The notes beneath the pieces were generated by a model, which made no database searches, was not told the origin of the DNA, and saw only the letters and a program-made list of their open reading frames with translations. This document shows, one piece after another, positions 1-8,256 of a stretch of 11,844 nucleotides of DNA (position 1 is the stretch's first letter; each line of letters starts with the position of its first letter). This DNA is from a bacterium. Lineage in GTDB: Bacteria; Fidelibacterota; UBA2242. Location: contig JAHIOG010000378.1 in assembly GCA_018895675.1 (NCBI GenBank), positions 1-11,844 on the forward strand, in the 5' to 3' direction. A program made the position numbers and the translations under genes.

Positions 1-1358
1 AGCATAAAAGCAAGGTATTCATCCTCCCTCTCCTGCCAGTAAACCGTCTCATAGTTTCCTATATTCCAGAGCTCAAATGGTCTTGCTGGTTTGCCGTATC
101 GATTTTTCTTTTCTTCCTGTAAATCTTTTGAATTATGAATATCAAGAAGTCTCTTTCTTGTTATCTGTATAGCAAATTTGGATAAATCAGAGCCTATCCA
201 GCGTCTACCAAGTTTTTCTGCCACTGCTAAGGTTGTGCCTGAGCCACAGAAGAATTCTGCAATGATGTCGCCGGAATTGGAAGAGGCGAGGATGATACGT
301 TTTAAGAGGGCTTCTGGTTTTTGGGTGTCAAAATCGAGTCTTTCTTCTGCAACTGAACCGATTGGATTCACATCTGTCCAAATATCACTAAGTCTATGCC
401 CCTTTACTTCATCTAAATATCTTTTTACTTGTGGCATTGCTGTACTAGATAAAACTATTAATCCCTTTTTTAATCCTTCATATATTTTGTCTTGTGACCA
501 AATCCAGTGTTTCCCTGGTGGCGGCGTTAATACTTTGTCACCAAATCTTCTCGGTTTCCCTTGTCCCTTTTGAGTAAAATCATGCAATCTATATCTTCTT
601 TCTGTTTCAGGCTCAATAAATCTATACATCTTTTCTAAATATTCTTCTTTATGTGGCACTCTAGTTTCATTGAATATTAATTTCCCACCTTTGCTATACC
701 ACATGATGATGTCGTGAACATTACCAAAACCCAAAGTTTGAGCCTTAGGAGTAGATAATTTTTGCCATACAATCTCATTCCTGAAATTCTCATACCCAAA
801 AATCTCATCCATCATCACCTTAACATAATGTCCCACATGCCAGTCTAAATGAACATAAATACTTCCATTTTCTGCCAAAAGTTCTCGCATTAGAACTAAT
901 CGCTCATACATATATTTTAAATAAGAGGCAATCCCACCACTCCAGGTATCCTTATATGCTCGCTCTTCAATAATAGAGGGTTCTTTTTCTATTCTTTCAT
1001 CTCCAAGCTTTGTTCTTACAGTGAAATCTGCACCTGTGAAAAATGGTGGGTCTATATAAATCAAATTGATCCTTCCTGCCCAACCCTGCTTAATAAGAGA
1101 AGACATCACAAGTTTATTATCACCCCAGATGAGTAGATTCTTCCAGTCTTTGGGATAATTCTCAGGATATTCATTTTCTGGATAGTACTGTTCAGGTGAG
1201 AATAGTCTCCCTTCCAATTCTTTCTGCCTTGGACGATTTACAGTTTCTACGACCTGAAATGGAAGATTTGGTTTTTCAATGGGTATTTTCTCCCCCTTCT
1301 CAAGCTTATCGTATTTCTGATGCCAGATTAATTCTACATATTTTTTATTTTCAGCCAT
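1..1358 (-). CDS. DNA adenine/cytosine-N4 methyltransferase, beta-type (C-terminus cut by window edge)
   Basis: Reading the minus strand from ATG at 1358-1356 gives 452 uninterrupted codons to the window edge, so this is the N-terminal part of a longer gene. The product should transfer a methyl group from S-adenosylmethionine to an adenine N6 (or cytosine N4) in a specific DNA site. The catalytic motif IV DPPF is at residues 103-106. A long variable stretch, the likely target-recognition region, follows. Then come TQKPE at about 345-349 and the AdoMet-binding motif FCGSGTT at 370-376. The order DPPF first and FxGxGT second defines the beta class, which includes type III Mod subunits and many stand-alone methylases. 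The N-terminal segment with NLLIWGDN at 74-81 fits Mod-like proteins. An AGAGG ribosome site lies 9 bases before the ATG. Arginine is mostly AGA/AGG (21 of 28 by hand count), unlike recG next door, which suggests transfer. A cognate nuclease might lie beyond base 1. The family call is firm; the exact type and target site are not known. Confidence 0.92.
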   Translation of the reverse strand, partial: MAENKKYVELIWHQKYDKLEKGEKIPIEKPNLPFQVVETVNRPRQKELEGRLFSPEQYYPENEYPENYPKDWKNLLIWGDNKLVMSSLIKQGWAGRINLIYIDPPFFTGADFTVRTKLGDERIEKEPSIIEERAYKDTWSGGIASYLKYMYERLVLMRELLAENGSIYVHLDWHVGHYVKVMMDEIFGYENFRNEIVWQKLSTPKAQTLGFGNVHDIIMWYSKGGKLIFNETRVPHKEEYLEKMYRFIEPETERRYRLHDFTQKGQGKPRRFGDKVLTPPPGKHWIWSQDKIYEGLKKGLIVLSSTAMPQVKRYLDEVKGHRLSDIWTDVNPIGSVAEERLDFDTQKPEALLKRIILASSNSGDIIAEFFCGSGTTLAVAEKLGRRWIGSDLSKFAIQITRKRLLDIHNSKDLQEEKKNRYGKPARPFELWNIGNYETVYWQEREDEYLAFM

Positions 1359-1367
1359 ATTCTTAAA

Positions 1368-1372
1368 CCTCT
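1368..1372 (-). promoter_or_regulatory. Ribosome binding site of the methyltransferase gene
   Basis: AGAGG on the minus strand, followed by 9 bases and then ATG at 1358. It supports that ATG as the start and the reading of the left-edge frame as a real, translated gene. Confidence 0.6.
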
Positions 1373-1464
1373 TTTATCAGATGCCGCTATTTCAGATAAC
1401 TTTTGTGTAAACGCCATATTACGTGTATATATACTATGTGATAAACTCATGTATTCTACAAATA

Positions 1465-1485
1465 CCTGTCTGAATTCCAGGCAGG
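1465..1485. repeat. Small hairpin between recG and the methyltransferase gene
   Basis: CCTGTCTG, loop AATTC, CAGGCAGG: an 8-pair stem on the plus strand with one G-U wobble. On the minus strand, the direction of both flanking genes, that pair is a C-A mismatch. It lies about 30 bases after the recG stop codon. No clear T tract follows in either direction, so a terminator role is only possible. The rest of 1359-1515 is AT-rich and shows no gene. Confidence 0.3.
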
Positions 1486-1515
1486 GTGGAATATATATGA
1501 CACTTTTCAATTCTC

Positions 1516-3621
1516 CTACAGAACATCGATGAAATTCATATATTCGGAATAATTCGCAATAAGGTGTTCCCGCACCGCATGATATTCAGATTTGTGGAGC
1601 TGCGGGTCACTTTTTATTAGCATAAATGCTTCACTACGCGCAATTTTCAAAAGTTCTCTATCTACCAGTAAATCAGCTATCTTCATCTTCGGAAAACCAT
1701 GCTGGCGAGTTCCGTAAAACTCGCCAGGCCCGCGTAATTTAAGGTCTTGCTCTGATATTTCAAAACCATCCGTCGTCCCGTTAATAATCTTCAAGCGCTT
1801 ATGAGAAGTCTCTGTCCGTTTTCGTTCTACCATTGCACAGACGCCGTTTTTACTTCCCCTTCCGATGCGTCCTCTCATTTGATGTATCTGGGTCAAGCCA
1901 AAACGCTCGGCATTTTCAATAACCATAACGGTCGCATTCGGATTATCGACGCCAACTTCAATAACCGTTGTACTCACAAGAATATCCACAGTTCCCGCGG
2001 AAAAGTCCCGCATAATCTGGTCTTTTTCGATAGTCTTCATACTACCGTGCAGCAATGCAAGACGCAATTCCGGAAACACCTTTTTCCGCAGATAATCATA
2101 CCCCTTAATAGCTGCCTGCAAATCCATTTTTGCGGATTCTTCAATTAACGGGTACACTATATATGCCTGATCGCCTTTCCGAACCTGTTTGCGAATATAT
2201 TCATAGACTTTATCCAGTTGGTCAACATTAACCTTACGAGTGATGATTTTTCCCTTGCGGGCGGGCAACTCATCGAGGATAGAGACATCCATGTCGCCAT
2301 AAAGAGTCATACTCATCGTTCGTGGAATCGGTGTGGCAGTCATTACCAACACATCGGGATTGAAGCCTTTGGCAATCAGTTGACTGCGCTGCACAACTCC
2401 AAATCGATGCTGCTCATCGATAATCACCAATGCCAGGTTTCGAAATTCAACCCCTTCCTGGATCAGAGCGTGCGTCCCAACGACCAGCTCCGCCGTTCCG
2501 CTTCTGATCTCTTCCAGAATATCTTCCCGCTCTGATTTCCGCTGACCGCCGATTAACAGTCGTACTTTAATCCCGGCAACATTGCCCAGTTTTTGTAAAT
2601 TTCGGTGATGCTGTTCCGCAAGAATCTCAGTGGGAGCCATGACGGCAGCCTGGTAGCCGCTGCCGATAGGAATACTGGCGCATAACAGTGCAACCACAGT
2701 TTTCCCGGATCCTACATCACCCTGTAATAACCGGTTCATCACTGTTTCGGATTTCATATCCTCCCAAATCTCATGGATGACTTTTTTCTGGGCGGACGTA
2801 AGCTGAAAGGGTAATTTTTCATATATCTGTTTTAATAGTGGTCCCGTGCCGCTATAACGATAGGATTTTTTGAGCGCCTTTATGCCCTGACGTTTCACTG
2901 CCAGCAATAATTGCAGATAGAACAGTTCTTCAAATTTGAAACGGCGTTGTGCGTTTTCGAGTGCAACGGCAGAATCCGGAAAATGAATCTGGCGTAATGC
3001 CTCGTTAATTCCGGTCAATTTCAGGGATTGCAGCACAGATGCCGGCAGAATTTCTTCCACCTGCCACGATATTATTTCAATCACCTTGTGAAACAAGCGC
3101 CGGAAACCACGGCTATCCAATCCGACCTTTTTCAATTCAGCAGTAGATGGATACAGGGGAATGATCCGGGCTGTATTCAAGGTCGCCCATTCAGCGCTTT
3201 CCAGAATATCATAATCGGGATGGATGAACTGTATCCCGCCATAATATTCCACTTTTCCACTCATGGCAACCAGATCACCGGTTTTAAAAACGCGCTGGAT
3301 ATATTTCGCGCCGTTAAACCAGACACAACGCAACTGACCGCTATCATCACCGACCAGAACTTGAAAGTAGGGACGCTTGCGGGTCCGGACACTGTTCATC
3401 GATAATATTTTACCGACAATCGTGGCATCCATCCCAACTCTTAATTTTACGATTGGAGTAATAGTACTGCGATCCAGGTAACGCCGCGGAAAATGGTATA
3501 GTAAATCGATAAAGGTTTTTACGCCGCTCATTTTGAGAGCGGCGCCTCGTTTCGGTCCGACACCTTTAACATAAGTTACCGGTGTGGCTTGATCAATATC
3601 TCTTGTTTGACTTACCGGCAA
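1516..3621 (-). CDS. recG: ATP-dependent DNA helicase RecG
   Basis: RecG is a cytoplasmic double-strand DNA translocase that remodels stalled replication forks and branch-migrates Holliday junctions and R-loops. The 701-residue length is normal for the family. The N-terminal wedge/OB region includes VKGVGPKR at about 18-25 and an OB fold at about 66-135. Helicase motifs follow: QLTSAQ at 273-278, Walker A GDVGSGKT at 301-308, DEQH Walker B at 402-405, TATPIPRT at 428-435, and QMRGRIGRG motif VI at 581-589. The C-terminal region with LRGPGEFYGTRQHG at about 629-642 is typical of RecG. All key motifs are intact. The start is TTG at 3621-3619, the only start in frame after the upstream stop and before residue 31, but no convincing ribosome site precedes it. 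It is the last gene of the minus-strand block, 9 bases after the DUF4139 gene and in the same frame, so it is probably translated by coupling or weakly. Confidence 0.97.
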   Translation of the reverse strand: MPVSQTRDIDQATPVTYVKGVGPKRGAALKMSGVKTFIDLLYHFPRRYLDRSTITPIVKLRVGMDATIVGKILSMNSVRTRKRPYFQVLVGDDSGQLRCVWFNGAKYIQRVFKTGDLVAMSGKVEYYGGIQFIHPDYDILESAEWATLNTARIIPLYPSTAELKKVGLDSRGFRRLFHKVIEIISWQVEEILPASVLQSLKLTGINEALRQIHFPDSAVALENAQRRFKFEELFYLQLLLAVKRQGIKALKKSYRYSGTGPLLKQIYEKLPFQLTSAQKKVIHEIWEDMKSETVMNRLLQGDVGSGKTVVALLCASIPIGSGYQAAVMAPTEILAEQHHRNLQKLGNVAGIKVRLLIGGQRKSEREDILEEIRSGTAELVVGTHALIQEGVEFRNLALVIIDEQHRFGVVQRSQLIAKGFNPDVLVMTATPIPRTMSMTLYGDMDVSILDELPARKGKIITRKVNVDQLDKVYEYIRKQVRKGDQAYIVYPLIEESAKMDLQAAIKGYDYLRKKVFPELRLALLHGSMKTIEKDQIMRDFSAGTVDILVSTTVIEVGVDNPNATVMVIENAERFGLTQIHQMRGRIGRGSKNGVCAMVERKRTETSHKRLKIINGTTDGFEISEQDLKLRGPGEFYGTRQHGFPKMKIADLLVDRELLKIARSEAFMLIKSDPQLHKSEYHAVREHLIANYSEYMNFIDVL

Positions 3622-3630
3622 TAGAAGCTT

Positions 3631-5010
3631 TTACCATTTATGTAAATAAGTATATTCTATCGTACTTTGGCTATTAGCTTTGACGTCCAGGGGAAACATA
3701 AGCAGCGACTGACTTTTCTTTTGATAAGTATGACTGGATTTTTTCATTTCCCATATTCCAGGCAAATGTTCGTTAATTTCAGCATAAATATCGCTGTCTT
3801 TCCTGTTATAAACAGTAATGCGGATAGTCAAAGTTTCTGAACGTTTGGAAGTTTTTTCACGGTTAATAACTATCTGTTTACCTTTAATATCAAATGCCTG
3901 TCCGATTTTGATGTCGAGCGTATCGTTTTTACTGGTATGATTCACCCAATCTTCACCAACTAATTGTAAAGAACCGTCAATATCTTCCTTGAACACCCGC
4001 ATTTTCCCTTTGGGTATTGCAATACCCATATTGTTTGCTTTGGTGTTTTCAATCTTAAAAATAATATCCAGCTGTTTTTCCTGATCGCCGGTCGAGCGAC
4101 TATTAAATGTATAAATCTTTCTACCCTTTGCATCTATTTCATCGAAGAGCGTCACCTGTTTAATTTCGTTATTCTTAATGGTCACCGGTCGCTGTAATTC
4201 ATACAAATAGTAATCGAAAAACGCCCGTTCTTCAACACCTGATTTTTGTGTTGCCATTTCTAATGGGCGTTTTGGTTCTTCATATGCCATAAATCTTTGA
4301 GGACGAGCCTGATGGATGTCGCCGGCGATCAATTTTAGCCTGGCGTTTTCATAACTGGCGCCCGATGAATTATCTAATGAAATCCATGAGGAAAGCGAGA
4401 AATCGGAATCGTTTTCTTTTAAAACAAGAACATATTCGGCATTCCATTTAATTCCATTAGTTAAATAGGACAGATCGGCTTTCGTACTGCCTTTGTACTT
4501 TGAATTGATAAGCCATTGGAGCGTTGGTTTCAGGATCAACCCTTCCGGCAATGCAGGAAAATCGTATTCCAGGATTTTATCAACGCTTGATATTTTAATT
4601 TCACTGTTTTCAAGTTGAACAATAATTTTATCGTGCGCATAGCTGAGCAGGATTCCCTTTATTTTATCGCCATTTTCCATCCGGTAAGTGATAGATTTTC
4701 CCACATATTTATTAAACAATTTTTCCGAACTAAGCAGATCATAAAGGTAATTTTGTTCCAGCACTTCCACTTTGTTTTTTAACTTCGGAAAACTGATTTT
4801 TACCGACGTTGTAAGAATTTTCGACGATACACCTTCTATTTGAAATTCTGAAATACCCTTAATCAATGAAACATCACAATTCTGTCTGATGAGTCCCAGG
4901 TCATTATTATAAATTGTTACCTGGGTATCGCTAAATCCCTCATCGGCAAGACAGACAATGGACATCATGATAATTATCGCCATAATCGGCACATATGTAT
5001 ATTTCTTCAT
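3631..5010 (-). CDS. Exported DUF4139-family protein
   Basis: The 459-residue product starts with a basic MKK, a hydrophobic stretch at about 7-21 and a likely signal peptidase I site after CLA at 20-22, so it is probably exported. The cysteine at 20 lacks a good lipobox. The mature protein opens with VTIYNNDLGLIR at 31-42 and contains LSYLTNGIKWNAEYVLVL at 180-197, both typical of the DUF4139 family. The rest is rich in beta strands and ends in KANSQSTIEYTY, as expected for an immunoglobulin-like end domain. No catalytic motif is visible and the family has no established function that I can name. Related MuiA-type proteins carry an additional N-terminal DUF4140 domain that is not obvious here. 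The ATG at 5010-5008 has GAGG five bases upstream. It sits 43 bases after valS and 9 bases before recG. Its presence between two housekeeping genes gives no clear hint of its role. Confidence 0.85.
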   Translation of the reverse strand: MKKYTYVPIMAIIIMMSIVCLADEGFSDTQVTIYNNDLGLIRQNCDVSLIKGISEFQIEGVSSKILTTSVKISFPKLKNKVEVLEQNYLYDLLSSEKLFNKYVGKSITYRMENGDKIKGILLSYAHDKIIVQLENSEIKISSVDKILEYDFPALPEGLILKPTLQWLINSKYKGSTKADLSYLTNGIKWNAEYVLVLKENDSDFSLSSWISLDNSSGASYENARLKLIAGDIHQARPQRFMAYEEPKRPLEMATQKSGVEERAFFDYYLYELQRPVTIKNNEIKQVTLFDEIDAKGRKIYTFNSRSTGDQEKQLDIIFKIENTKANNMGIAIPKGKMRVFKEDIDGSLQLVGEDWVNHTSKNDTLDIKIGQAFDIKGKQIVINREKTSKRSETLTIRITVYNRKDSDIYAEINEHLPGIWEMKKSSHTYQKKSQSLLMFPLDVKANSQSTIEYTYLHKW

Positions 5011-5015
5011 TTTAA

Positions 5016-5019
5016 CCTC
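5016..5019 (-). promoter_or_regulatory. Ribosome binding site of the DUF4139 gene
   Basis: GAGG followed by TTAAA and then ATG on the minus strand. It fixes the start that yields the signal peptide. Confidence 0.6.
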
Positions 5020-5053
5020 AATATTCTTCTATCTGTAACGTTGGAACCGTATT

Positions 5054-7714
5054 TTATTCCAATGCTTGAAGATTTGTTTCCAGTTTAATCAATTGCTCCC
5101 TGATGAACTTTTCTTTTTCTTGCTCCTTTGCGACAACATTCCGGGGCGCTCTCTCCAAAAAGTTCTGATTCATCAGTTTGGCGGAAATTGATTTCAGAAG
5201 TCCTTTTAAGCGATTGATTTCCTTTTCGAGTCGCTGTTTTTCAGCGTCAACATCGATCAATCCTTCCAGGGGGATGAAAAATTCGGTGCCGTGAACAACA
5301 ATTGTTGACGCCGGATGGGGTCTCTCCCCATCCTGGGCGATGCGAATATCTGCAACTTTTACAAGATTTTTAACATACTCTGCGAGAGATTCGTTTTGAA
5401 TTAATTTCAGAGGCAATTGATCGTCATTTCCCCGCACAATAAGGTTCAGCTGAGCTGATGGCGGAATATTCATTTCACTGCGAGCAGTTCTTAAAGCTGT
5501 GATTATTTTCTGAACTATTTCGAATGTTTCTTCCGCGCGAGGATCGTCACTTCGATATTTAATTTTAGGCCAATCAGAAACAATGATATCCGGTTCGGAA
5601 GCGGATTTAAGATGCTGATATATTTCTTCCGTTATAAAAGGCGCATAGGGATGCAGGATTTTCAGAATATTTTTCAGAACATATATTGCCACTGACAGAG
5701 CAGTCTGTTTTTCTTCAGCGGATTTTTTATACAGACGATCTTTAATTAATTCGATATACCAATCACAATAATCACTCCATACAAAATCATAAATAATTCG
5801 GGCTACTTCATCAAAACGGAAGCGTTTTAAACTTATATCAACTTTTCCGATTGTCTTTTTCAAGCGGATCAATATCCATTCATCGGCGAGAGTCAGGAAG
5901 TTTTTCTCCGGAACAAAATCCTGTTCAAGAATACTGTCATCATCTATGTTCATCAAAATAAATCGGGAGGCGTTCCAGACTTTATTCATGAAATTGCGTC
6001 CGACCTCAAGACGTTCTTCCGAAAACAGAATATCCTGCCCCTGAGGCGCTATAAGCATAATTCCATATCGTAAGGCATCGGCGCCATATTTCTCAACAAG
6101 AACCAGCGGATCGGGGGAATTCCCCAGAGACTTACTCATCTTCCGCCCTTGGATATCACGGATGATCCCGGTGAAATAGACATCCTTAAAAGGAATATCG
6201 TCCATGAATTCCAGGCTCGCCATAATCATTCTGGCGACCCAGAAAAAGATGATATCTGGTCCCGTCACAAGAGTATTTGTCGGAAAAAAGGTTTTTAAAT
6301 CATCACTTTTTTCAGGCCAGCCCATAGTTGAAAAGGGCCATAGCCAGGAACTGAACCAGGTATCCAGCACATCGGTATCCTGCCGTACAGAGCCGCCGCA
6401 TTTCGGGCAGGTATCGACAACTTCGATAAGCGCATCCATCCAGTCGCAGTCATTGCAATAAAACACCGGAATACGATGCCCCCACCATAATTGTCGAGAG
6501 ATGCACCAATCCCTGACATTATTCATCCAGTGATCATAGGTCTTCACCCAGCGCCCGGGATGAAAACGAATTTTACCTTCATCGACAACCCTGATTGCCG
6601 GTTCTGCCAGCGGCTTCATTCTAACGAACCATTGATCGGACAGATAAGGTTCTATCATCACGCCGGCTCGTTCACTGTAGCCTACGCTATGAGTGTAATC
6701 TTCGATTTTTTCCAGATAACCAAGACGATCCATCTCATCAACCACCAGCTTCCGGGCTTCAAAGCGATCTTTGCCCTCAACCAAAGGTCCGGCGGCGGCG
6801 TTCATCGTCCCATCCGGATTCATCACATTTATCTTTTCGAGCTTATGCCGCTCGCCAATCTCAAAATCATTCGGGTCGTGAGCAGGCGTCACTTTCACCG
6901 CTCCGGTTCCAAACTTCATATCAACAAAATCATCGGCGACAATAGGAATGACGCGGTTCATAATCGGGAGAATGACATTTTTTCCGATGAGTTTGGCAAA
7001 GCGTTTATCTTCAGGGTTGACCGCCACTGCGGTATCACCCAGCATCGTCTCCGGTCGGGTAGTTGCAACGGTTAAATGCCCTTTTCCTTCTTCCAAAGGA
7101 TAGCAGAAAAACCACAAATGACCGTTGGTTTCCCTGTGAATTACCTCTTCATCAGACAGAGCTGTCCGCGAAGCCGGACACCAGTTTATAATTCTGCGTC
7201 CGCGATAAATCAATCCTTTTTTATAGAGATGAACAAACACATTGCGGACGGCGTTGGACAAGCCCTCATCAAAAGTGAATCGTTCACGATCCCAATCACA
7301 GGAACAACCAATTTTTTGTAGCTGGGTTAAAATGATGGATTTATGTTTATTAGCCCAATCCCAGACAATATTCACAAAGTCATCACGCTCAAAATCATAG
7401 CGGGTTTTACCATCTTTGCAAAGCTCTTTTTCCACAACATTCTGGGTGGCGATTCCCGCATGGTCGGTGCCGGGAAGCCAGAGTGTTTCATAACCATTCA
7501 TCCGGGCATGCCGGACCAGGATATCCTGAAGCGTATTGTTCAGAACGTGACCCATGGTGAGAATGCCGGTCACATTGGGAGGAGGAATTACAATGACATA
7601 GGATCTTTCCCCGGATTGATTATTCGCATGAAAATATCGTTTTTCCAACCAGTACTCATACCATCGGGATTCGACTTTTTGCGGATCATAGACTTTGTCT
7701 AAATGAATTGCCAA
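5054..7714 (-). CDS. valS: Valyl-tRNA synthetase
   Basis: This cytoplasmic class Ia enzyme joins valine to tRNA-Val using ATP and hydrolyses mischarged threonine in an editing domain. At 886 residues it has the usual bacterial length. The Rossmann-fold signature is PPPNVTG at 44-50 followed by the HIGH-equivalent TMGH at 53-56. The editing domain is marked by TTRPETMLGDTAVAV at about 218-232 and GTGAVKVTPAHDPND at 269-283. KMSKS is intact at 525-529. A CxxC pair at 420/423 and another at 436/439 could bind zinc. The anticodon-binding domain spans about 605-745. A lysine- and glutamate-rich coiled coil at about 821-886 is the typical ValS C-terminal arm. DHAGIATQ at 84-91 also fits ValS. The start is TTG, chosen because GAGGT lies five bases upstream and MAIHLDKVYDPQKVE is the normal family N-terminus. 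It begins 11 bases after the cyclic-nucleotide-binding gene. No T-box or other leader has room to precede it. Confidence 0.98.
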   Translation of the reverse strand: MAIHLDKVYDPQKVESRWYEYWLEKRYFHANNQSGERSYVIVIPPPNVTGILTMGHVLNNTLQDILVRHARMNGYETLWLPGTDHAGIATQNVVEKELCKDGKTRYDFERDDFVNIVWDWANKHKSIILTQLQKIGCSCDWDRERFTFDEGLSNAVRNVFVHLYKKGLIYRGRRIINWCPASRTALSDEEVIHRETNGHLWFFCYPLEEGKGHLTVATTRPETMLGDTAVAVNPEDKRFAKLIGKNVILPIMNRVIPIVADDFVDMKFGTGAVKVTPAHDPNDFEIGERHKLEKINVMNPDGTMNAAAGPLVEGKDRFEARKLVVDEMDRLGYLEKIEDYTHSVGYSERAGVMIEPYLSDQWFVRMKPLAEPAIRVVDEGKIRFHPGRWVKTYDHWMNNVRDWCISRQLWWGHRIPVFYCNDCDWMDALIEVVDTCPKCGGSVRQDTDVLDTWFSSWLWPFSTMGWPEKSDDLKTFFPTNTLVTGPDIIFFWVARMIMASLEFMDDIPFKDVYFTGIIRDIQGRKMSKSLGNSPDPLVLVEKYGADALRYGIMLIAPQGQDILFSEERLEVGRNFMNKVWNASRFILMNIDDDSILEQDFVPEKNFLTLADEWILIRLKKTIGKVDISLKRFRFDEVARIIYDFVWSDYCDWYIELIKDRLYKKSAEEKQTALSVAIYVLKNILKILHPYAPFITEEIYQHLKSASEPDIIVSDWPKIKYRSDDPRAEETFEIVQKIITALRTARSEMNIPPSAQLNLIVRGNDDQLPLKLIQNESLAEYVKNLVKVADIRIAQDGERPHPASTIVVHGTEFFIPLEGLIDVDAEKQRLEKEINRLKGLLKSISAKLMNQNFLERAPRNVVAKEQEKEKFIREQLIKLETNLQALE

Positions 7715-7719
7715 TATTT

Positions 7720-7724
7720 ACCTC
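7720..7724 (-). promoter_or_regulatory. Ribosome binding site that decides the TTG start of valS
   Basis: GAGGT, five bases (AAATA), then TTG on the minus strand. It lies in the 11-base gap after the upstream gene's stop codon, which supports both the TTG start and co-translation within one transcript. Confidence 0.65.
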
Positions 7725-7725
7725 A

Positions 7726-8256
7726 TCAACTTTCAATGATTAAACTGAATGCCGTTGTCAATTTCAATACATTTTGATTCGCCTGTTTCAAGCGCCGGCT
7801 GAGCACCCGCGCTATGTTCTGCATGACTTTATTACCAATTTCAGGATACTCATTACAAATATGAAAAAAATCATCTTTACTTACCCTAGCAATTCCGCAG
7901 GGTGTGACAGCTTTGACGGTTGCGCTGCGCAGATCATCGTCGCTGAATAGGCTCATTTCACCGAAAAAGGGACGAACGCTGCTGGAAAGCGCAATCAAAC
8001 TTTTTTCCCGGGTGTCTGCCGGAGAAACATCGGTTTTTAGTGTAAGCGCCTGGGAAATTTCAACCTCCCCTTCCAGTAATATCAGAATTGAGTCACCTTT
8101 TTCACCTTCCAGAATGATGGTGTCGCCCTTGTTAAAATGAATTGGAATGATGACCTTGCAAAATTGCTCGATCTGCTCTTCGGTCAACCCGGAGAATATC
8201 TCATAATTTCCCAATATTCGCGGGTTATACGTACATGTGTTTTTTCTTCTCATCAT
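7726..8256 (-). CDS. Stand-alone cyclic-nucleotide-binding domain protein
   Basis: The 176-residue protein is essentially one cyclic-nucleotide-binding (CRP/CAP-type) domain without a DNA-binding domain, signal peptide or enzyme domain. IFSGLTEEQIEQF at 20-32 is the usual entry helix. FNKGDTIILEGEKGDSILILL at 41-61 and EGEVEI at 62-67 match the beta roll. The phosphate-binding cassette reads FFGEMSLFS at 97-105 with R110-S-A-T. The glutamate of FGE and the arginine that grip the ribose and cyclic phosphate in this family are both present, so real cAMP or cGMP binding is plausible. Residues 71-95 are an insertion of low similarity before the cassette. A helical tail covers about 141-176. Its ATG overlaps the stop of the upstream K+ channel gene as ATGA, and no ribosome site is visible, so translation is probably coupled to the channel. 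This suggests a detached gating subunit, which is inference. Confidence 0.88.
   Translation of the reverse strand: MMRRKNTCTYNPRILGNYEIFSGLTEEQIEQFCKVIIPIHFNKGDTIILEGEKGDSILILLEGEVEISQALTLKTDVSPADTREKSLIALSSSVRPFFGEMSLFSDDDLRSATVKAVTPCGIARVSKDDFFHICNEYPEIGNKVMQNIARVLSRRLKQANQNVLKLTTAFSLIIES

Noticed and set aside
178..573. Plus-strand open frame of 131 codons
   Set aside because: It lies antisense to the methyltransferase, which has clear motifs on the minus strand; the translated sequence resembles no family.
1359..1515. A sigma70-like promoter for the methyltransferase (TTTATC, 18 bases, TAATAT on the minus strand)
   Set aside because: Only three and four of six consensus matches in an AT-rich stretch where such matches occur by chance.
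1801..3405. Three plus-strand open frames opposite recG
   Set aside because: RecG motifs on the minus strand cover the whole stretch, and the antisense translations look random.
6491..7702. Three plus-strand open frames (6491-7075, 7076-7321, 7343-7702)
   Set aside because: They are shadows opposite the intact valS coding frame and show no family motif.
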